DNA of 64,000 nucleotides from Bhargavaea ginsengi (GCF_900109165.1 NZ_FNZF01000003.1:1-64000); one strand, 5' to 3'; numbered from the stretch's first letter, positions 49,595 through 58,109 are shown. Notes: generated from the sequence alone by a model not told the origin. Numbers and translations are program-made.

Positions 49595-52035
49595 CTTTTC
49601 TTCATCTTTCGCTCAAAATGCTCATGTAACCGAAAATTCGCTGTCTGTTCAGTCCAGTCATAGAGGAGAGCAACTTGTTCTCCGGAAGGCTGAGGGAGTT
49701 GAATCGAGAAGCGATTCTCTTCGAAAATCACCATATCTGCCTTCTCACTCCCGCTCCACATTGTCATCGGCATTTCCGCAATAAGTATTGATATTCTACT
49801 CTCATTATACTCAATTAGACCCTGACCTTTTTTGCTGTCGAGGTCAACCTTTTTCCGGTATTCCTTTTCAGTAAGATACCGATGGAAGAACGGCGCAACC
49901 TCTTCAGGTGCTACGGGATATGTCCAATGCTTTGGACCTCTTGAAAGCATGTATAATAGAACGACCATCTTATAGCTTTTATTCATCTCTGTCTTCTCGA
50001 CTTCGATAAACCAGTCCTTATACCTCTCCCAGACCTGCATTTCTTCCTCGCTCAGTTCTCCGGCATACGTCAGCATGCCAAAGTAGCTTCCGAATTCCTG
50101 CTTAACTGCCTTAGAGTCGGCATCTGCCTGCAGGTGAAATTCCAGGTATTCCGGTCGCCTGCCTAGCTCCCGTTTCAGATCAAAGTAGGCTGCGATGAGC
50201 GCATCCCTCCGGGGCACGCGTTTTCGTGCCATCTCCTTAAGCAGATTGATAACCTGAAGGTCAAGATTGAACTCACAAACTTCCGGCACGGCCGGTTCTG
50301 CAAAGCGGCCACGCTTTTCTCCGTACTCTCCTGTTTCATCAAAGACCGCGAGCTTCACATCCGCGTTCCGGTAGTTGCCGATAAAGTCGATGATGACGCA
50401 GTGGGACTTCCCGTCTGCCAGCCGAAGCCCGCGGCCGATCTGCTGTGTGTAGACTGTAAGTGATTCGGTAGGGCGGATGAAGAGAAGCGTATCGACTTTT
50501 GGAATGTCAACGCCTTCATTAAACAGGTCAACAGTGAAGATGGCTTCCAGTTCACCTAATTCAAGGCGGTCGGTGGCTTTCCGTCGCTCTTCTGCAGGCG
50601 TCTGACCGTGCAGCACCATCGAACGAATTCCCTGTCTGCGGAAATAGTCGTTCATGAAAGTGGCCTGGCGGACAGATGAGCAGAACACGATAGTACGGGT
50701 CTGCCTGTGCTCCATATATCCTTGGAAGATCTTTTGCGCAAAGTCTTCCCTGAGCTGTAGCGCGAGCAATTCCTCTTCGTCATAACGGGTTCCCCGCCAG
50801 GTAATCTGCGAGTAGTCGGTGTCGTCATAGACGCCATAATACCGGAACGGCGAAAGCCAGCCGCGCTCAATCGCCTCCAGGAAATGAATCGAGATAGCGA
50901 CATTCCCGTCGCAGATGGCATAAACGTCCTTGTTGTCCATCCGGTCCGGTGTGGCAGTGATGCCAAGCAGGAACTTCGGTTGGAAGTACTCGATTACACG
51001 CTCATATGTAGGCGCCGCGGCATGATGAAACTCATCGACGACAATCAAATCGAAGTTATCCGGCTTGAACCGCTCCATGTTATGGCGGCTGCCGAGCGTA
51101 TAGACGGAAGCGAAGACAAAGTCCGCTTCCGTTTCTTTTTCGGCAGCATTAAAGAAACCGCTAGTTTTGTCCTGATGAACATGCAGAAAGGATTGCTGTG
51201 CCTGCCGGAGAATCTCTTCTCTGTGAGCGATGAAAAGTACCCTCTTGAACTTCCTGGCAAAGAATGCGGCAAGGTACGTCTTACCAAGCCCAGTCGCGAG
51301 TACGACCATCGCCCGATCATACTCCTCTTCCATCGTCGTTTCTAGCGCATCCAGAGCCATCTGCTGGGCGGGACGGGGCTGCAGCGGTTCGGCGGAGGCA
51401 GGTTTCGTTTCATAGTCAACGCCGCTTTCCGCAATTTCCTGGGCTTCACCCGGCCCAAGCATCATCTCGGTCTCTTCTTCCGCTGACCAGGCCATACTGA
51501 ATGGCCGTTGGCGATTGGCTTCCCGATGATTCTCCTTATACTCCGCGAGAGTCTCAGGGTTTAGCGAGATTGTCGACTCATGGTAAAACAACTTCAGAAA
51601 CTGATCTTCCGCCTCTTCGAACACCTGGTTATCCGCTTTTGAAGGGGCCAGCAGATTCCACTCGACTCCTGAAGTCAGTGCCGACTTCGACAGATTCGAT
51701 GAGCCGACGATGAGGTGATGATTATCCTCTCTCCCCCGGAACAGGTACGCCTTCGGATGAAAGCTGGCTCCGCCGCTCTTCCATAACCTAATCTCGGCCT
51801 CAGGAAGCTCCTTGAGCAAGAGCTCCAATGCTTCCGGCTGGGAGATGTACAGATAATCACCCGTCAGAAGCTTAATTGAAGAACCACGATTTGAAGCCGC
51901 TTTCAGAAACGGCAACACCTTCCGGACACCCGACTTCATCGTGAAGGCGGTCATCCAGTGGATCTCCTCCGCATCACCCGACAGTTTTTCTAGATGCCGG
52001 ATAAGCTCGGACGTGATGAGTTGCAGCTTAGTCAT
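49576..52035 (-). CDS. PLD-nuclease / SF2 helicase fusion protein
   Basis: 819 aa. Residues ~10-170 are a phospholipase-D-like nuclease domain (one HPKAYLF...IVGSSNLSKSAL HxK motif). Residues ~225-600 are an SF2 helicase: Walker A VLATGLGKTYLAAFFARKF, motif II VVDEFHHAAAP, GITATPDR, motif V DLFNEGVDIPKVDTLL, motif VI QQIGRGLRL. A ~200-residue C-terminal extension (DUF3427-like) follows. Such fusions occur in mobile and defence loci. ATG at 52035 (GAGGT upstream) overlaps the pyrophosphohydrolase gene. Confidence 0.88.
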   Translation of the reverse strand: MTKLQLITSELIRHLEKLSGDAEEIHWMTAFTMKSGVRKVLPFLKAASNRGSSIKLLTGDYLYISQPEALELLLKELPEAEIRLWKSGGASFHPKAYLFRGREDNHHLIVGSSNLSKSALTSGVEWNLLAPSKADNQVFEEAEDQFLKLFYHESTISLNPETLAEYKENHREANRQRPFSMAWSAEEETEMMLGPGEAQEIAESGVDYETKPASAEPLQPRPAQQMALDALETTMEEEYDRAMVVLATGLGKTYLAAFFARKFKRVLFIAHREEILRQAQQSFLHVHQDKTSGFFNAAEKETEADFVFASVYTLGSRHNMERFKPDNFDLIVVDEFHHAAAPTYERVIEYFQPKFLLGITATPDRMDNKDVYAICDGNVAISIHFLEAIERGWLSPFRYYGVYDDTDYSQITWRGTRYDEEELLALQLREDFAQKIFQGYMEHRQTRTIVFCSSVRQATFMNDYFRRQGIRSMVLHGQTPAEERRKATDRLELGELEAIFTVDLFNEGVDIPKVDTLLFIRPTESLTVYTQQIGRGLRLADGKSHCVIIDFIGNYRNADVKLAVFDETGEYGEKRGRFAEPAVPEVCEFNLDLQVINLLKEMARKRVPRRDALIAAYFDLKRELGRRPEYLEFHLQADADSKAVKQEFGSYFGMLTYAGELSEEEMQVWERYKDWFIEVEKTEMNKSYKMVVLLYMLSRGPKHWTYPVAPEEVAPFFHRYLTEKEYRKKVDLDSKKGQGLIEYNESRISILIAEMPMTMWSGSEKADMVIFEENRFSIQLPQPSGEQVALLYDWTEQTANFRLHEHFERKMKKRKAGVQ

Positions 52036-52354
52036 CAACTACCTCGATCAGATAGATCTTCTCATCAAACACGCCCCGCTTCTTCGCCTTTTCCTCACGG
52101 ATCATGTCCAGTTGGTGAGGGGTAGCGCCGTGTGCGGCGGCGGTTGCGTAGATAAGTTCGAGCATATCTGCGAGCTCCTCGACGGCCGCGACTGCGTTCT
52201 CTGCTGCGAGGTATTCTTCGTATTCTTCGCCGATTTTCTTTCTGAGTTCCTGCATGTATTCGTCGTCGTTCAGAATCCGTGTTTTTGGTTCCTTGCCTGC
52301 CAATTTAATGATTTCCGGAATCCGGTCACGTACAAGTTTGTTGTGGATGGGCAT
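52028..52354 (-). CDS. MazG-like nucleotide pyrophosphohydrolase
   Basis: 108 aa: NKLVRDRIPEIIKLAGKEP, ELRKKIGEEYEEYLAAENAVAAVEELADMLELIYATA. The EExxE...ExxD metal-binding helices of the all-alpha NTP pyrophosphatase (MazG / PRA-PH) family are complete. It probably hydrolyses nucleoside triphosphates or related nucleotides. It is coupled to the helicase gene by an 8-bp overlap, so a joint task in nucleic-acid or nucleotide control is likely. Confidence 0.85.
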   Translation of the reverse strand: MPIHNKLVRDRIPEIIKLAGKEPKTRILNDDEYMQELRKKIGEEYEEYLAAENAVAAVEELADMLELIYATAAAHGATPHQLDMIREEKAKKRGVFDEKIYLIEVVDD

Positions 52355-52465
52355 GTTTGGTTCCTCCTCACATCATTTGGTGCCTTTCTTCCATTATAGA
52401 GGGTTTTCGTGACCGAGACCGAAAAAAGGCCTTGTCCCCTCTGCTAAAAAGAGTGCCAACATAAA

Positions 52466-52489
52466 AACCGCCGGACTTTCCGGCGGTTT
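52466..52489 (-). terminator. Terminator of the VOC gene
   Basis: AAACCGCCGGA paired with TCCGGCGGTTT; A-run at left gives T-run on the minus strand. Confidence 0.85.
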
Positions 52490-52498
52490 AGCTCTGTC

Positions 52499-52894
52499 TT
52501 ACTTTGCATTCTCATCAGTCTGATGAATCCCAAAGAGGTTCCCTTCCGAATCGTTGTAGTAGCCTTGCCAGGCCATGCCGGGAAGGGCGTATTTCGGGAG
52601 GGCGACGGTGCCGCCGCTTGCAAGGTTCTTCTCCTCTGTGGCGTCGTAGTCTTCGACGCCCATCGTGCAGGCGAATCCGTTGAGCGGCTGGCCTGCGGAC
52701 GGCGGCGGGCTCTGGCGCTGCATGAGGGCGCCGTCGATGCCGTGTTCTTCCTTGCTGCCGGTTATGGCCCCGAAGTACGGCATGCCGGCGTATTCGCTCC
52801 AGTCCTCGAATGTCCAGCCGAATACATCCCCGTAGAATTTCTTTGCCTGCTCCATATCCTCTACGTGAATCTCAAAGTGAACGACTTTCCCCAT
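52499..52894 (-). CDS. VOC (glyoxalase-like) family protein
   Basis: About 131 aa: KVVHFEIHVEDMEQAKKFYGDVFGWTFEDW, GIDGALMQRQSPPPSAGQPLNGFACTMGVEDYD, GTVALPKYALPGMAWQGYYNDSEGNLFGIHQ. Standard vicinal-oxygen-chelate dimer subunit of the PhnB/YdeM-like branch; substrate unknown. The start at 52894 has better spacing to AAGGGG than ATG 52900. It follows the SRPBCC gene by 14 nt. Confidence 0.85.
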   Translation of the reverse strand: MGKVVHFEIHVEDMEQAKKFYGDVFGWTFEDWSEYAGMPYFGAITGSKEEHGIDGALMQRQSPPPSAGQPLNGFACTMGVEDYDATEEKNLASGGTVALPKYALPGMAWQGYYNDSEGNLFGIHQTDENAK

Positions 52895-52908
52895 CTTCAT
52901 TCCCCTTC

Positions 52909-53370
52909 CTATCCGTTGTTGGATTCCAGATAATCCTTTAATGCATCCAGGTCTTTGGCGGTGGCTTTCTTGAATGGGCCGGCCATCATCTTACCGAACA
53001 GCTTCGTCAGGCCGGTGAGCCCTCCGATCTCGCCTTGCAGATGGACGTGGGACTGGTCGCCTGCCCCGGCAATCCGATACGTGAACAGGTACTCTCCCTT
53101 CCCGGTCGTGCCTTTTGTCCCGTCGACCCTGATCACGATCTTCTCATTGGGCACGAGTTCCACGACTTCGAAATGCTCGGATGCCTTTGACCCGTACATC
53201 TTCCTCGTCTCGATCCAGGTGCTGCCTTCCCGCATCTGCCCGGTGTCCTGCCGCTCGATCCCGACAAGTCCCTGCATCCAATGCTCCGCGGCCTCCAGAT
53301 CAAGCAGCGCGTCATACAGCCGCTCCTTCGGCACACGGAAATCCCGCTCCACTTCGAACTCAATACTCAA
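52909..53370 (-). CDS. SRPBCC (START/polyketide-cyclase-like) protein
   Basis: 153 aa: FEVERDFRVPKERLYDALLDLEAAEHWMQGL, GSTWIETRKMYGSKASEHFEVVELVPNEKI, GKGEYLFTYRIAGAGDQSHVHLQGEIGGL. A helix-grip fold that binds a hydrophobic ligand in a deep pocket. Operon partner of the VOC gene. Confidence 0.82.
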   Translation of the reverse strand: MSIEFEVERDFRVPKERLYDALLDLEAAEHWMQGLVGIERQDTGQMREGSTWIETRKMYGSKASEHFEVVELVPNEKIVIRVDGTKGTTGKGEYLFTYRIAGAGDQSHVHLQGEIGGLTGLTKLFGKMMAGPFKKATAKDLDALKDYLESNNG

Positions 53371-53501
53371 CGCTGTCCCTCCTGTCCAAGCCGGTCCTTA
53401 CCTGGTTACCAATTCGACTTCCGGCCGGTGAAGCCCTTTCCAATTCATCGATTTCCTTCTATTAATAAACAGATTCTAATGAGGTTGGCCACTCGAATCA
53501 G

Positions 53502-53585
53502 TAGTGTACTTTCACCAAGGTTTAATGGACTTTCGTTATACTTTGGTGTACTTTCGCGGCAATTTCATGGACTTTCATTGTGATT
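53502..53585. repeat. 21-bp array, four units, word TAGTGTACTTTCG / TAATGGACTTTCG
   Basis: Units start at 53502, 53523, 53544 and 53565, 21 bp apart. TGTACTTTC and TGGACTTTC alternate. It shares the TGTACTTTC word with arrays at 32622 and 36501. It lies between the SRPBCC promoter region and the uppP terminator. Confidence 0.88.
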
Positions 53586-53603
53586 GTCGACATGCGACCT
53601 CTA

Positions 53604-53660
53604 AAAAAGGAAGTCCCTCCAAAACGCCTGAGAACAGGCCGCTCGAAGAGACTTCCTTTT
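53604..53660 (-). terminator. Terminator of uppP
   Basis: AAAAGGAAGTC paired with GACTTCCTTTT around a long loop; the minus strand ends in a T-run. Confidence 0.75.
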
Positions 53661-53669
53661 GGTTTTCCT

Positions 53670-54482
53670 TTAGAAAAAGATCAGCAGCAGAATCCCGGCG
53701 ATAAAGCAGTAGTATGTAAAGTAGACGAGCTTCCCGCTTTTCATGACGCCCATGAACCATTTCAATGCAAAGTAGGTCATGAACAGGGTGGCGACAAATG
53801 CGGCGAGATAAGGGATCATCAGGTCCGCTTTGTTCGGTTCATCCATGAAATCCCCCACGCCCAGCACCAGGCCGCCGAGGCTAACCGGAATGTAAAGCAT
53901 GAACGAGAACCGGAGTGCGGTTTCCTGTTTCATGCCGACGGCGATTGCCGAGATGATCGTCGCGCCGGAGCGGCTGATGCCCGGTGTCAGCGCAACAGCC
54001 TGCCCCAGGCCGACGAGGATGGCGTCTTTTGCCGTGAGGTCGCTTTCGCCTTTGGTGCCCTTCATGTTGCGGATCAGCCACAGGGCGATCCCCGTGACGA
54101 ACAGCATGATCGCGATGGTCGTCATGCTGACGTTTTCCGCGATGTAGTCGCTCAGCAAAAAGCCGAGGGCCCCTGCCGGAATCGTCCCGATGATGATAAA
54201 GCAGACAAAGCGGAAATCGCTTTTATACCGCTCATCCTTCGTTTTCAGGTAGTTCAGCGAGTTGACCGCGAGCCTTACGATATCCTGACGGTAGATAAAC
54301 AGGATGGCGAGCAGCGAAGCGGTATTGGTCAGGATCGCAAACGTGAAGCCCTGCTCCCCCAGACCGAGCAGTTCACTCGCCACCATGACGTGCCCGCTGG
54401 ACGATACCGGAATCGGTTCGGTAAAGCCCTGGACAAGCCCGATCACGATCATTTTGATGATCAATATTAAATCTGTTTCCAT
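53670..54482 (-). CDS. uppP: Undecaprenyl-diphosphate phosphatase UppP (BacA-type)
   Basis: 270 aa, eight TM segments. The two catalytic motifs are VQGFTEPIPVSSSGHVMVAS (E and SSSGH) and GLGQAVALTPGISRSGATIIS (PGxSRSG). It removes a phosphate from undecaprenyl pyrophosphate, recycling the lipid carrier for cell wall synthesis, and can confer bacitracin tolerance. The first motif reads TEPIPVSSSGH rather than the commoner TEFLPISSTGH. Confidence 0.93.
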   Translation of the reverse strand: METDLILIIKMIVIGLVQGFTEPIPVSSSGHVMVASELLGLGEQGFTFAILTNTASLLAILFIYRQDIVRLAVNSLNYLKTKDERYKSDFRFVCFIIIGTIPAGALGFLLSDYIAENVSMTTIAIMLFVTGIALWLIRNMKGTKGESDLTAKDAILVGLGQAVALTPGISRSGATIISAIAVGMKQETALRFSFMLYIPVSLGGLVLGVGDFMDEPNKADLMIPYLAAFVATLFMTYFALKWFMGVMKSGKLVYFTYYCFIAGILLLIFF

Positions 54483-54543
54483 GTTGTCCTCCTTGTAAAA
54501 CCCCTCCCCATTTTATACAACATTCCCGGTGGAAGAAACTATG

Positions 54544-54571
54544 AAAAGCCTTCGGGATTCGAAGGCTTTTT
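54544..54571. terminator. Terminator downstream of the small membrane gene pair
   Basis: AAAAGCCTTCG paired with CGAAGGCTTTTT. Confidence 0.8.
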
Positions 54572-54660
54572 GTCATGACTGTTCGATTGTTTGTTTCAGG
54601 AAAACGAAACGTCCACTTCGCCGAGGTTGTCGAACAACCATGAGGGATCGGGGCTTTTGA

Positions 54661-54879
54661 TTATCGTAAACTGCTCAGAGCCATTATGGTCAGCAGGGTT
54701 GTCACGCCCATGATAAAATAGCTTTCTTTTCTCTTGTGGTTTTTGATGAGTTGTAGGCCGTAAAGCGAGAAGATGATCGGCAGGACAAAGAAGACCGCAC
54801 TGATGGAAAACAAGCCAAGTGTCACCTTCAGCAGCAAGGCAATCAATGCAACCGCTATGTTGAGATACAGCAAAATCAT
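54661..54879 (-). CDS. Small membrane protein, three TM segments
   Basis: 72 aa: LYLNIAVALIALLLKVTLGLF, ISAVFFVLPIIFSLYGLQLI, basic KNHKRKES, then SYFIMGVTTLLTIMALSSL. Its start overlaps the end of the next gene upstream (4 bp), so the two membrane proteins are co-translated. Family not recognised. Confidence 0.65.
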   Translation of the reverse strand: MILLYLNIAVALIALLLKVTLGLFSISAVFFVLPIIFSLYGLQLIKNHKRKESYFIMGVTTLLTIMALSSLR

Positions 54880-55184
54880 CCAAACCTTCTCCCTTTACCT
54901 GGGGGCTTTCCCCTTAGCTCCAATAGAACCGGTGAGATATTCAGCACAATCGAAATGAGGGTCAGCACCCATAACGCCCGTTCCATGCCAGGCACGACAT
55001 CCATCAGCGCTGCCCAATCTTCCGCTTTCACCCAATCGGATACCAGGCTGTATTCTGCACAAAGGGTCAAAGCCGTGAGCGATAACCCCATCGCCATGGC
55101 CAGCCTATAATCCTTCCCTGCTTTGTACAAATAAAGATTTGTAAATGTTGCGGCGATCGCAAGAACGCCTAATATGATCCACAT
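54876..55184 (-). CDS. Membrane protein, unknown family
   Basis: 102 aa with three hydrophobic segments (IILGVLAIAATFTNLYLYKA, AMAMGLSLTALTLCAEYSLV, WVLTLISIVLNISPVLLEL) and a basic C-terminus. Overlaps the 72-aa gene, forming a two-gene membrane operon of unknown role. Confidence 0.65.
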   Translation of the reverse strand: MWIILGVLAIAATFTNLYLYKAGKDYRLAMAMGLSLTALTLCAEYSLVSDWVKAEDWAALMDVVPGMERALWVLTLISIVLNISPVLLELRGKPPGKGRRFG

Positions 55185-55321
55185 TGTTTCATCCCCATTT
55201 TTATGTACTCCACCAACACAACAACTGTAAGTGTGTTGGAAATCTGGACGTTAGGAGTTGTTTTTATTTTCCTTTTTCCACTTTTGGTACTTGTACATTA
55301 AGCTTTCGAGATTGCTTTACA

Positions 55322-55837
55322 TCATAAAAGACTCTTTTGATACAAAGAATGTCCGTCAGTCTCACCCACTTTATTAAAACCATTGGATAGATAAAAGTTG
55401 TTTAATTTGAAGTTATCTCTTACACAATCCAATCTTAATGTGCTCTTCCCCTGATCCTTAAGGTCAGTTTCCAACCATTGGAGAACAATCTTACCCAAGC
55501 CGGATCCGATTTCCGAAGGCCTTACCGCTAACCGATGAAGGTAAATGGCTTCATCACTTAATTTCCCCCAAGTATGTTGGTCCCACCAACTTTGTTGCTG
55601 ACACAATGTAAAGGTGGCCACCGCCTCTCCATCCTTATTAACGATAAAGGTCTCTCCTTTATTTATGGCTTGTTTGATTTCTTCGTCTTCCCCTCCGCCG
55701 GCCAAGAATCCCCATTGGTCAACTTTCTGTTCCTTGAGCCATTTCGCCACATCTTTCAAAAGACATATGATTTGGTCTGATTCTCTACTTGTTGCTACAG
55801 AGACTTTATAACCCTTTAACAAAGAATGACTTCCCAT
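55322..55837 (-). CDS. GNAT family N-acetyltransferase
   Basis: 171 aa: VSVATSRESDQIICLLKDVAKWLKEQK, GETFIVNKDGEAVATFTL, YLHRLAVRPSEIGSGLGKIVLQWLE (acetyl-CoA loop), LRLDCVRDNFKLNNFYLSNGFNKVGE. Substrate unknown. The gene is clearly more A/T-rich than its neighbours, as is the stretch to 56300, suggesting a transferred segment. ATG at 55837 follows GGGGGTTGG. Confidence 0.8.
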   Translation of the reverse strand: MGSHSLLKGYKVSVATSRESDQIICLLKDVAKWLKEQKVDQWGFLAGGGEDEEIKQAINKGETFIVNKDGEAVATFTLCQQQSWWDQHTWGKLSDEAIYLHRLAVRPSEIGSGLGKIVLQWLETDLKDQGKSTLRLDCVRDNFKLNNFYLSNGFNKVGETDGHSLYQKSLL

Positions 55838-56015
55838 TTCCCAACCCCCAATTAGCATTTTGTAAAGCGATCAATAACTAATCAAAAGCCACCTCATTAC
55901 AATTTTTAATGAGATGTTTTCATGTTATAGAATTATTGTGACAGGATCATATGGTCGTTCACGAATGCTTTTATGATGACACTACATTCTCGTTTCCCGA
56001 GGACGTTGTGAGAGA

Positions 56016-56120
56016 TTATTTCTTTTTGTTTATACTTTTTATTGCATTCGCATAAGCAACTAAAAAAATCACAAAAACTAATCCTCCGATTGCAGCAACT
56101 GTGATTATAAAATCCAGCAT
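56016..56120 (-). CDS. Single-TM small protein (34 aa)
   Basis: MLDFIITVAAIGGLVFVIFL then VAYANAIKSINKKK, one TM helix with a short basic end. AAGGAG lies 6 nt before the ATG at 56120, and the start overlaps the upstream small gene's TGA. Size and pattern fit a membrane microprotein. Family unknown. Confidence 0.6.
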   Translation of the reverse strand: MLDFIITVAAIGGLVFVIFLVAYANAIKSINKKK

Positions 56121-56285
56121 TCATCTCTCCTTAGGCCTTTTCTTTGCTGATTTGATTTTTCTGAAGAGGATTATCACTACATCGATCATGACCCCTACAA
56201 TGGCTACGGTTAAGCAAGACCATATGGAAGGTACAAATGGGCCCGGCCCGAACACCAAATTTAAGATGGTTCCCACAACCAACAT
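56121..56285 (-). CDS. Small membrane protein (about 54 aa)
   Basis: MLVVGTILNLVFGPGPFVPS then IWSCLTVAIVGVMIDVVIIL and a basic tail (FRKIKSAKKRPKER): two TM segments. The ATG at 56285 has only a weak upstream AGG, and the open frame extends ~19 codons further to a TAG, so the true start is uncertain. Abuts the 34-aa gene. Confidence 0.45.
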   Translation of the reverse strand: MLVVGTILNLVFGPGPFVPSIWSCLTVAIVGVMIDVVIILFRKIKSAKKRPKER

Positions 56286-56370
56286 ACCTAAACCGATAAC
56301 GCTGAATGGCCACTTTCTCCGGTTCCTGCGATCAGCGCCCCTCTATTCTTCCCCCTCCCCAATCACCTGG

Positions 56371-56790
56371 CTATGCCCGAACATGATGCACGTGTCGGCT
56401 CTTCTTACATATCCGGCCCACCCATAATTCGGTCAGCCAGTAAACCAGCGCAGCGGCAGCTCCAAGCAGGACAGAGAGCAGGAGTGCCGGAAGAATGAAG
56501 TCATCCTGCATCGTCAGAATCGCGATCAGTCCCGTGATTCCGGCTCCACTCAGAACATATGCCCGCAGTTTCCTGAACTTGCCGCGGATGTACTGATCAG
56601 CCGTCCAGGACACGCCAATTCCCAACGTTAAATAGATCGGTGCGATGTAAATCAAGTAGATCGTAAACAGTTCGCCCAGTCCGAAATGATAGACTCCGGG
56701 CTCCACCTCGTCTTTTGGTGTGTATTGAAACAAGCACAGCAATGCCGTGAATATAATTGCGGATCCTGCAGCAGAAAGGAATCTTACCAA
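56371..56790 (-). CDS. Membrane protein, four TM segments, unknown family
   Basis: 139 aa: FLSAAGSAIIFTALLCLFQY, LFTIYLIYIAPIYLTLGIGV, YVLSGAGITGLIAILTMQ, FILPALLLSVLLGAAAALVY. GGAAAGGAGGCG-type SD upstream. No recognised domain. Confidence 0.65.
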   Translation of the reverse strand: MVRFLSAAGSAIIFTALLCLFQYTPKDEVEPGVYHFGLGELFTIYLIYIAPIYLTLGIGVSWTADQYIRGKFRKLRAYVLSGAGITGLIAILTMQDDFILPALLLSVLLGAAAALVYWLTELWVGRICKKSRHVHHVRA

Positions 56791-56922
56791 AGGAAACGCC
56801 TCCTTTCCACAATTTTACCATATTTCTTCGCGCCCCCTCTTCCTCCCTCCGACGGTGTGTATAATTTCACGCCGAATCTCCCACACTAGGTTCATCTCAG
56901 AATCTATTGGAGGAGATCCGCC

Positions 56923-57489
56923 ATGACCATCCAACTGCCGCCGATCCGCAAAGCCGCGGTTTACGTCCGCTCGACTTACTGGGGGCGCGCGCCGCTCCAT
57001 GCCTCTGCCGACGACAACGAGGAACTCCTCTTGCGTGTGGTCGAGGGGCGCTGTGACTATGATCTTTTTTACGAAGCCAGCAGCTATAAGCGAAACGAAG
57101 CCGCGATGGAGCTGCTGAGGTGGGCCGACATGGGCGAGTTTGACGCCATCGTTACGCGGCACATCCATTCATTTGGACTAGGAATCAAGTTCGACTGGGA
57201 CACGATGATGGGCCTGATGATGGCCCGGGGCATCCGGATCATCACTCCGGAGAAAGTGTATTCATGGGAAAACCGGAACGACATGACGTACCTGGAATTC
57301 ATGATGCGCGCGCTCCGGGATGAATACGAAATCAAGTTCGGGGCGGAGTGGGACCGCGTGAAGATGAGCTACCGCTTGAGGAAGACACCGGTGGAGCTGA
57401 TGAGCCTGTACGAGCGGCCGGCTTCTGCGCAGGTGATCGAGTTTCCGGGGAGGTCCGGACGGGAGCAGTTGCCGGGAGAACCGTCTTAA
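56923..57489 (+). CDS. Degenerate serine-recombinase-like protein
   Basis: 188 aa. The N-terminus KAAVYVRSTYWG, AMELLRWADMGEFDAIVTRHIHSFG and GIRIITPEKVYSW follow the order of a resolvase catalytic domain. But the YxRVS motif reads YVRST, and the usual DR-x-x-R arginines read RHIHSFG, so catalysis is doubtful. There is no HTH; the C-terminus (KIKFGAEWDRVKMSYRLRKTP) is short. Could be a decayed recombinase or a repurposed nucleic-acid protein. ATG at 56923 follows GGAGGAG. Confidence 0.65.
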   Translation: MTIQLPPIRKAAVYVRSTYWGRAPLHASADDNEELLLRVVEGRCDYDLFYEASSYKRNEAAMELLRWADMGEFDAIVTRHIHSFGLGIKFDWDTMMGLMMARGIRIITPEKVYSWENRNDMTYLEFMMRALRDEYEIKFGAEWDRVKMSYRLRKTPVELMSLYERPASAQVIEFPGRSGREQLPGEPS

Positions 57490-57532
57490 GTCATGGGCGG
57501 CGGTTTCGTCATTCAACCTCAATCGCATGAAA

Positions 57533-57561
57533 AAGGGACCATCGGCAATCGATGGTCCCTT
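57533..57561. terminator. Bidirectional terminator
   Basis: AAGGGACCATCG paired with CGATGGTCCCTT, between convergent genes. Confidence 0.85.
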
Positions 57562-57569
57562 CCTGCTGT

Positions 57570-58046
57570 TTAATAAGAGAAGAGCGGCTTTATTGACCGC
57601 CCTACATAATGTGCGGGTACCGGAGTGAAATCAAGCTCCCTCGCCCATACCGAGAGCTGTCCGATGTGATGGATTTCATGTGCGATAAGGTGATGCAACA
57701 CCTCATCCACTGTGTACACCTCAACCTCCCACGGGACACGCACCACATCTTCATTCCGTCCCTCTCCTTTAACTTTCAGACACTCTATGACCTCATTTCT
57801 GCATCGGTCAGAGAGGGACCGGGCCTTCTCTAGCGTATCGCAGTCGGCAAAGTCGAACACGATATCTTCCTTGCCCTGAATTCCCCGGATCCAGCTGTAT
57901 TCGACGTCAATGATATGAAACAGCGTCTTCAAGATACTGCCCACGCCTCCGGTTCTGGACCTGACCAGCTCTTCTTCAGGCAGCTGCCTGCACCAGGCAA
58001 ACCACTCGTCTCTTACCTGCCAGTTGTATCCAAAGAAAAGGATCAT
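57570..58046 (-). CDS. DinB family protein
   Basis: 158 aa, four-helix bundle. Metal-ligand histidines are in TLFHIIDVEYSWI and AHEIHHIGQLSVWAREL; EVLHHLIAHE is also typical. DinB/DfsB proteins are thiol-related (bacillithiol) transferase-fold proteins in Bacillus. ATG at 58046 follows AAAGGAGCG. Confidence 0.88.
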   Translation of the reverse strand: MILFFGYNWQVRDEWFAWCRQLPEEELVRSRTGGVGSILKTLFHIIDVEYSWIRGIQGKEDIVFDFADCDTLEKARSLSDRCRNEVIECLKVKGEGRNEDVVRVPWEVEVYTVDEVLHHLIAHEIHHIGQLSVWARELDFTPVPAHYVGRSIKPLFSY

Positions 58047-58109
58047 GCGGGTACGCTCCTTTAGTTTATGAATTGGATGTTCAGCGTACACATTCGCCCC
58101 TGTTACAGG

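Noticed and set aside
53580-54470. Plus-strand 296-codon frame opposite uppP
   Set aside because: Reads as charged low-complexity antisense of a membrane protein gene; uppP has both catalytic motifs.
55213-55240. Hairpin CCAACACA/TGTGTTGG as a terminator
   Set aside because: No T-run on either strand; left as an unexplained inverted repeat.
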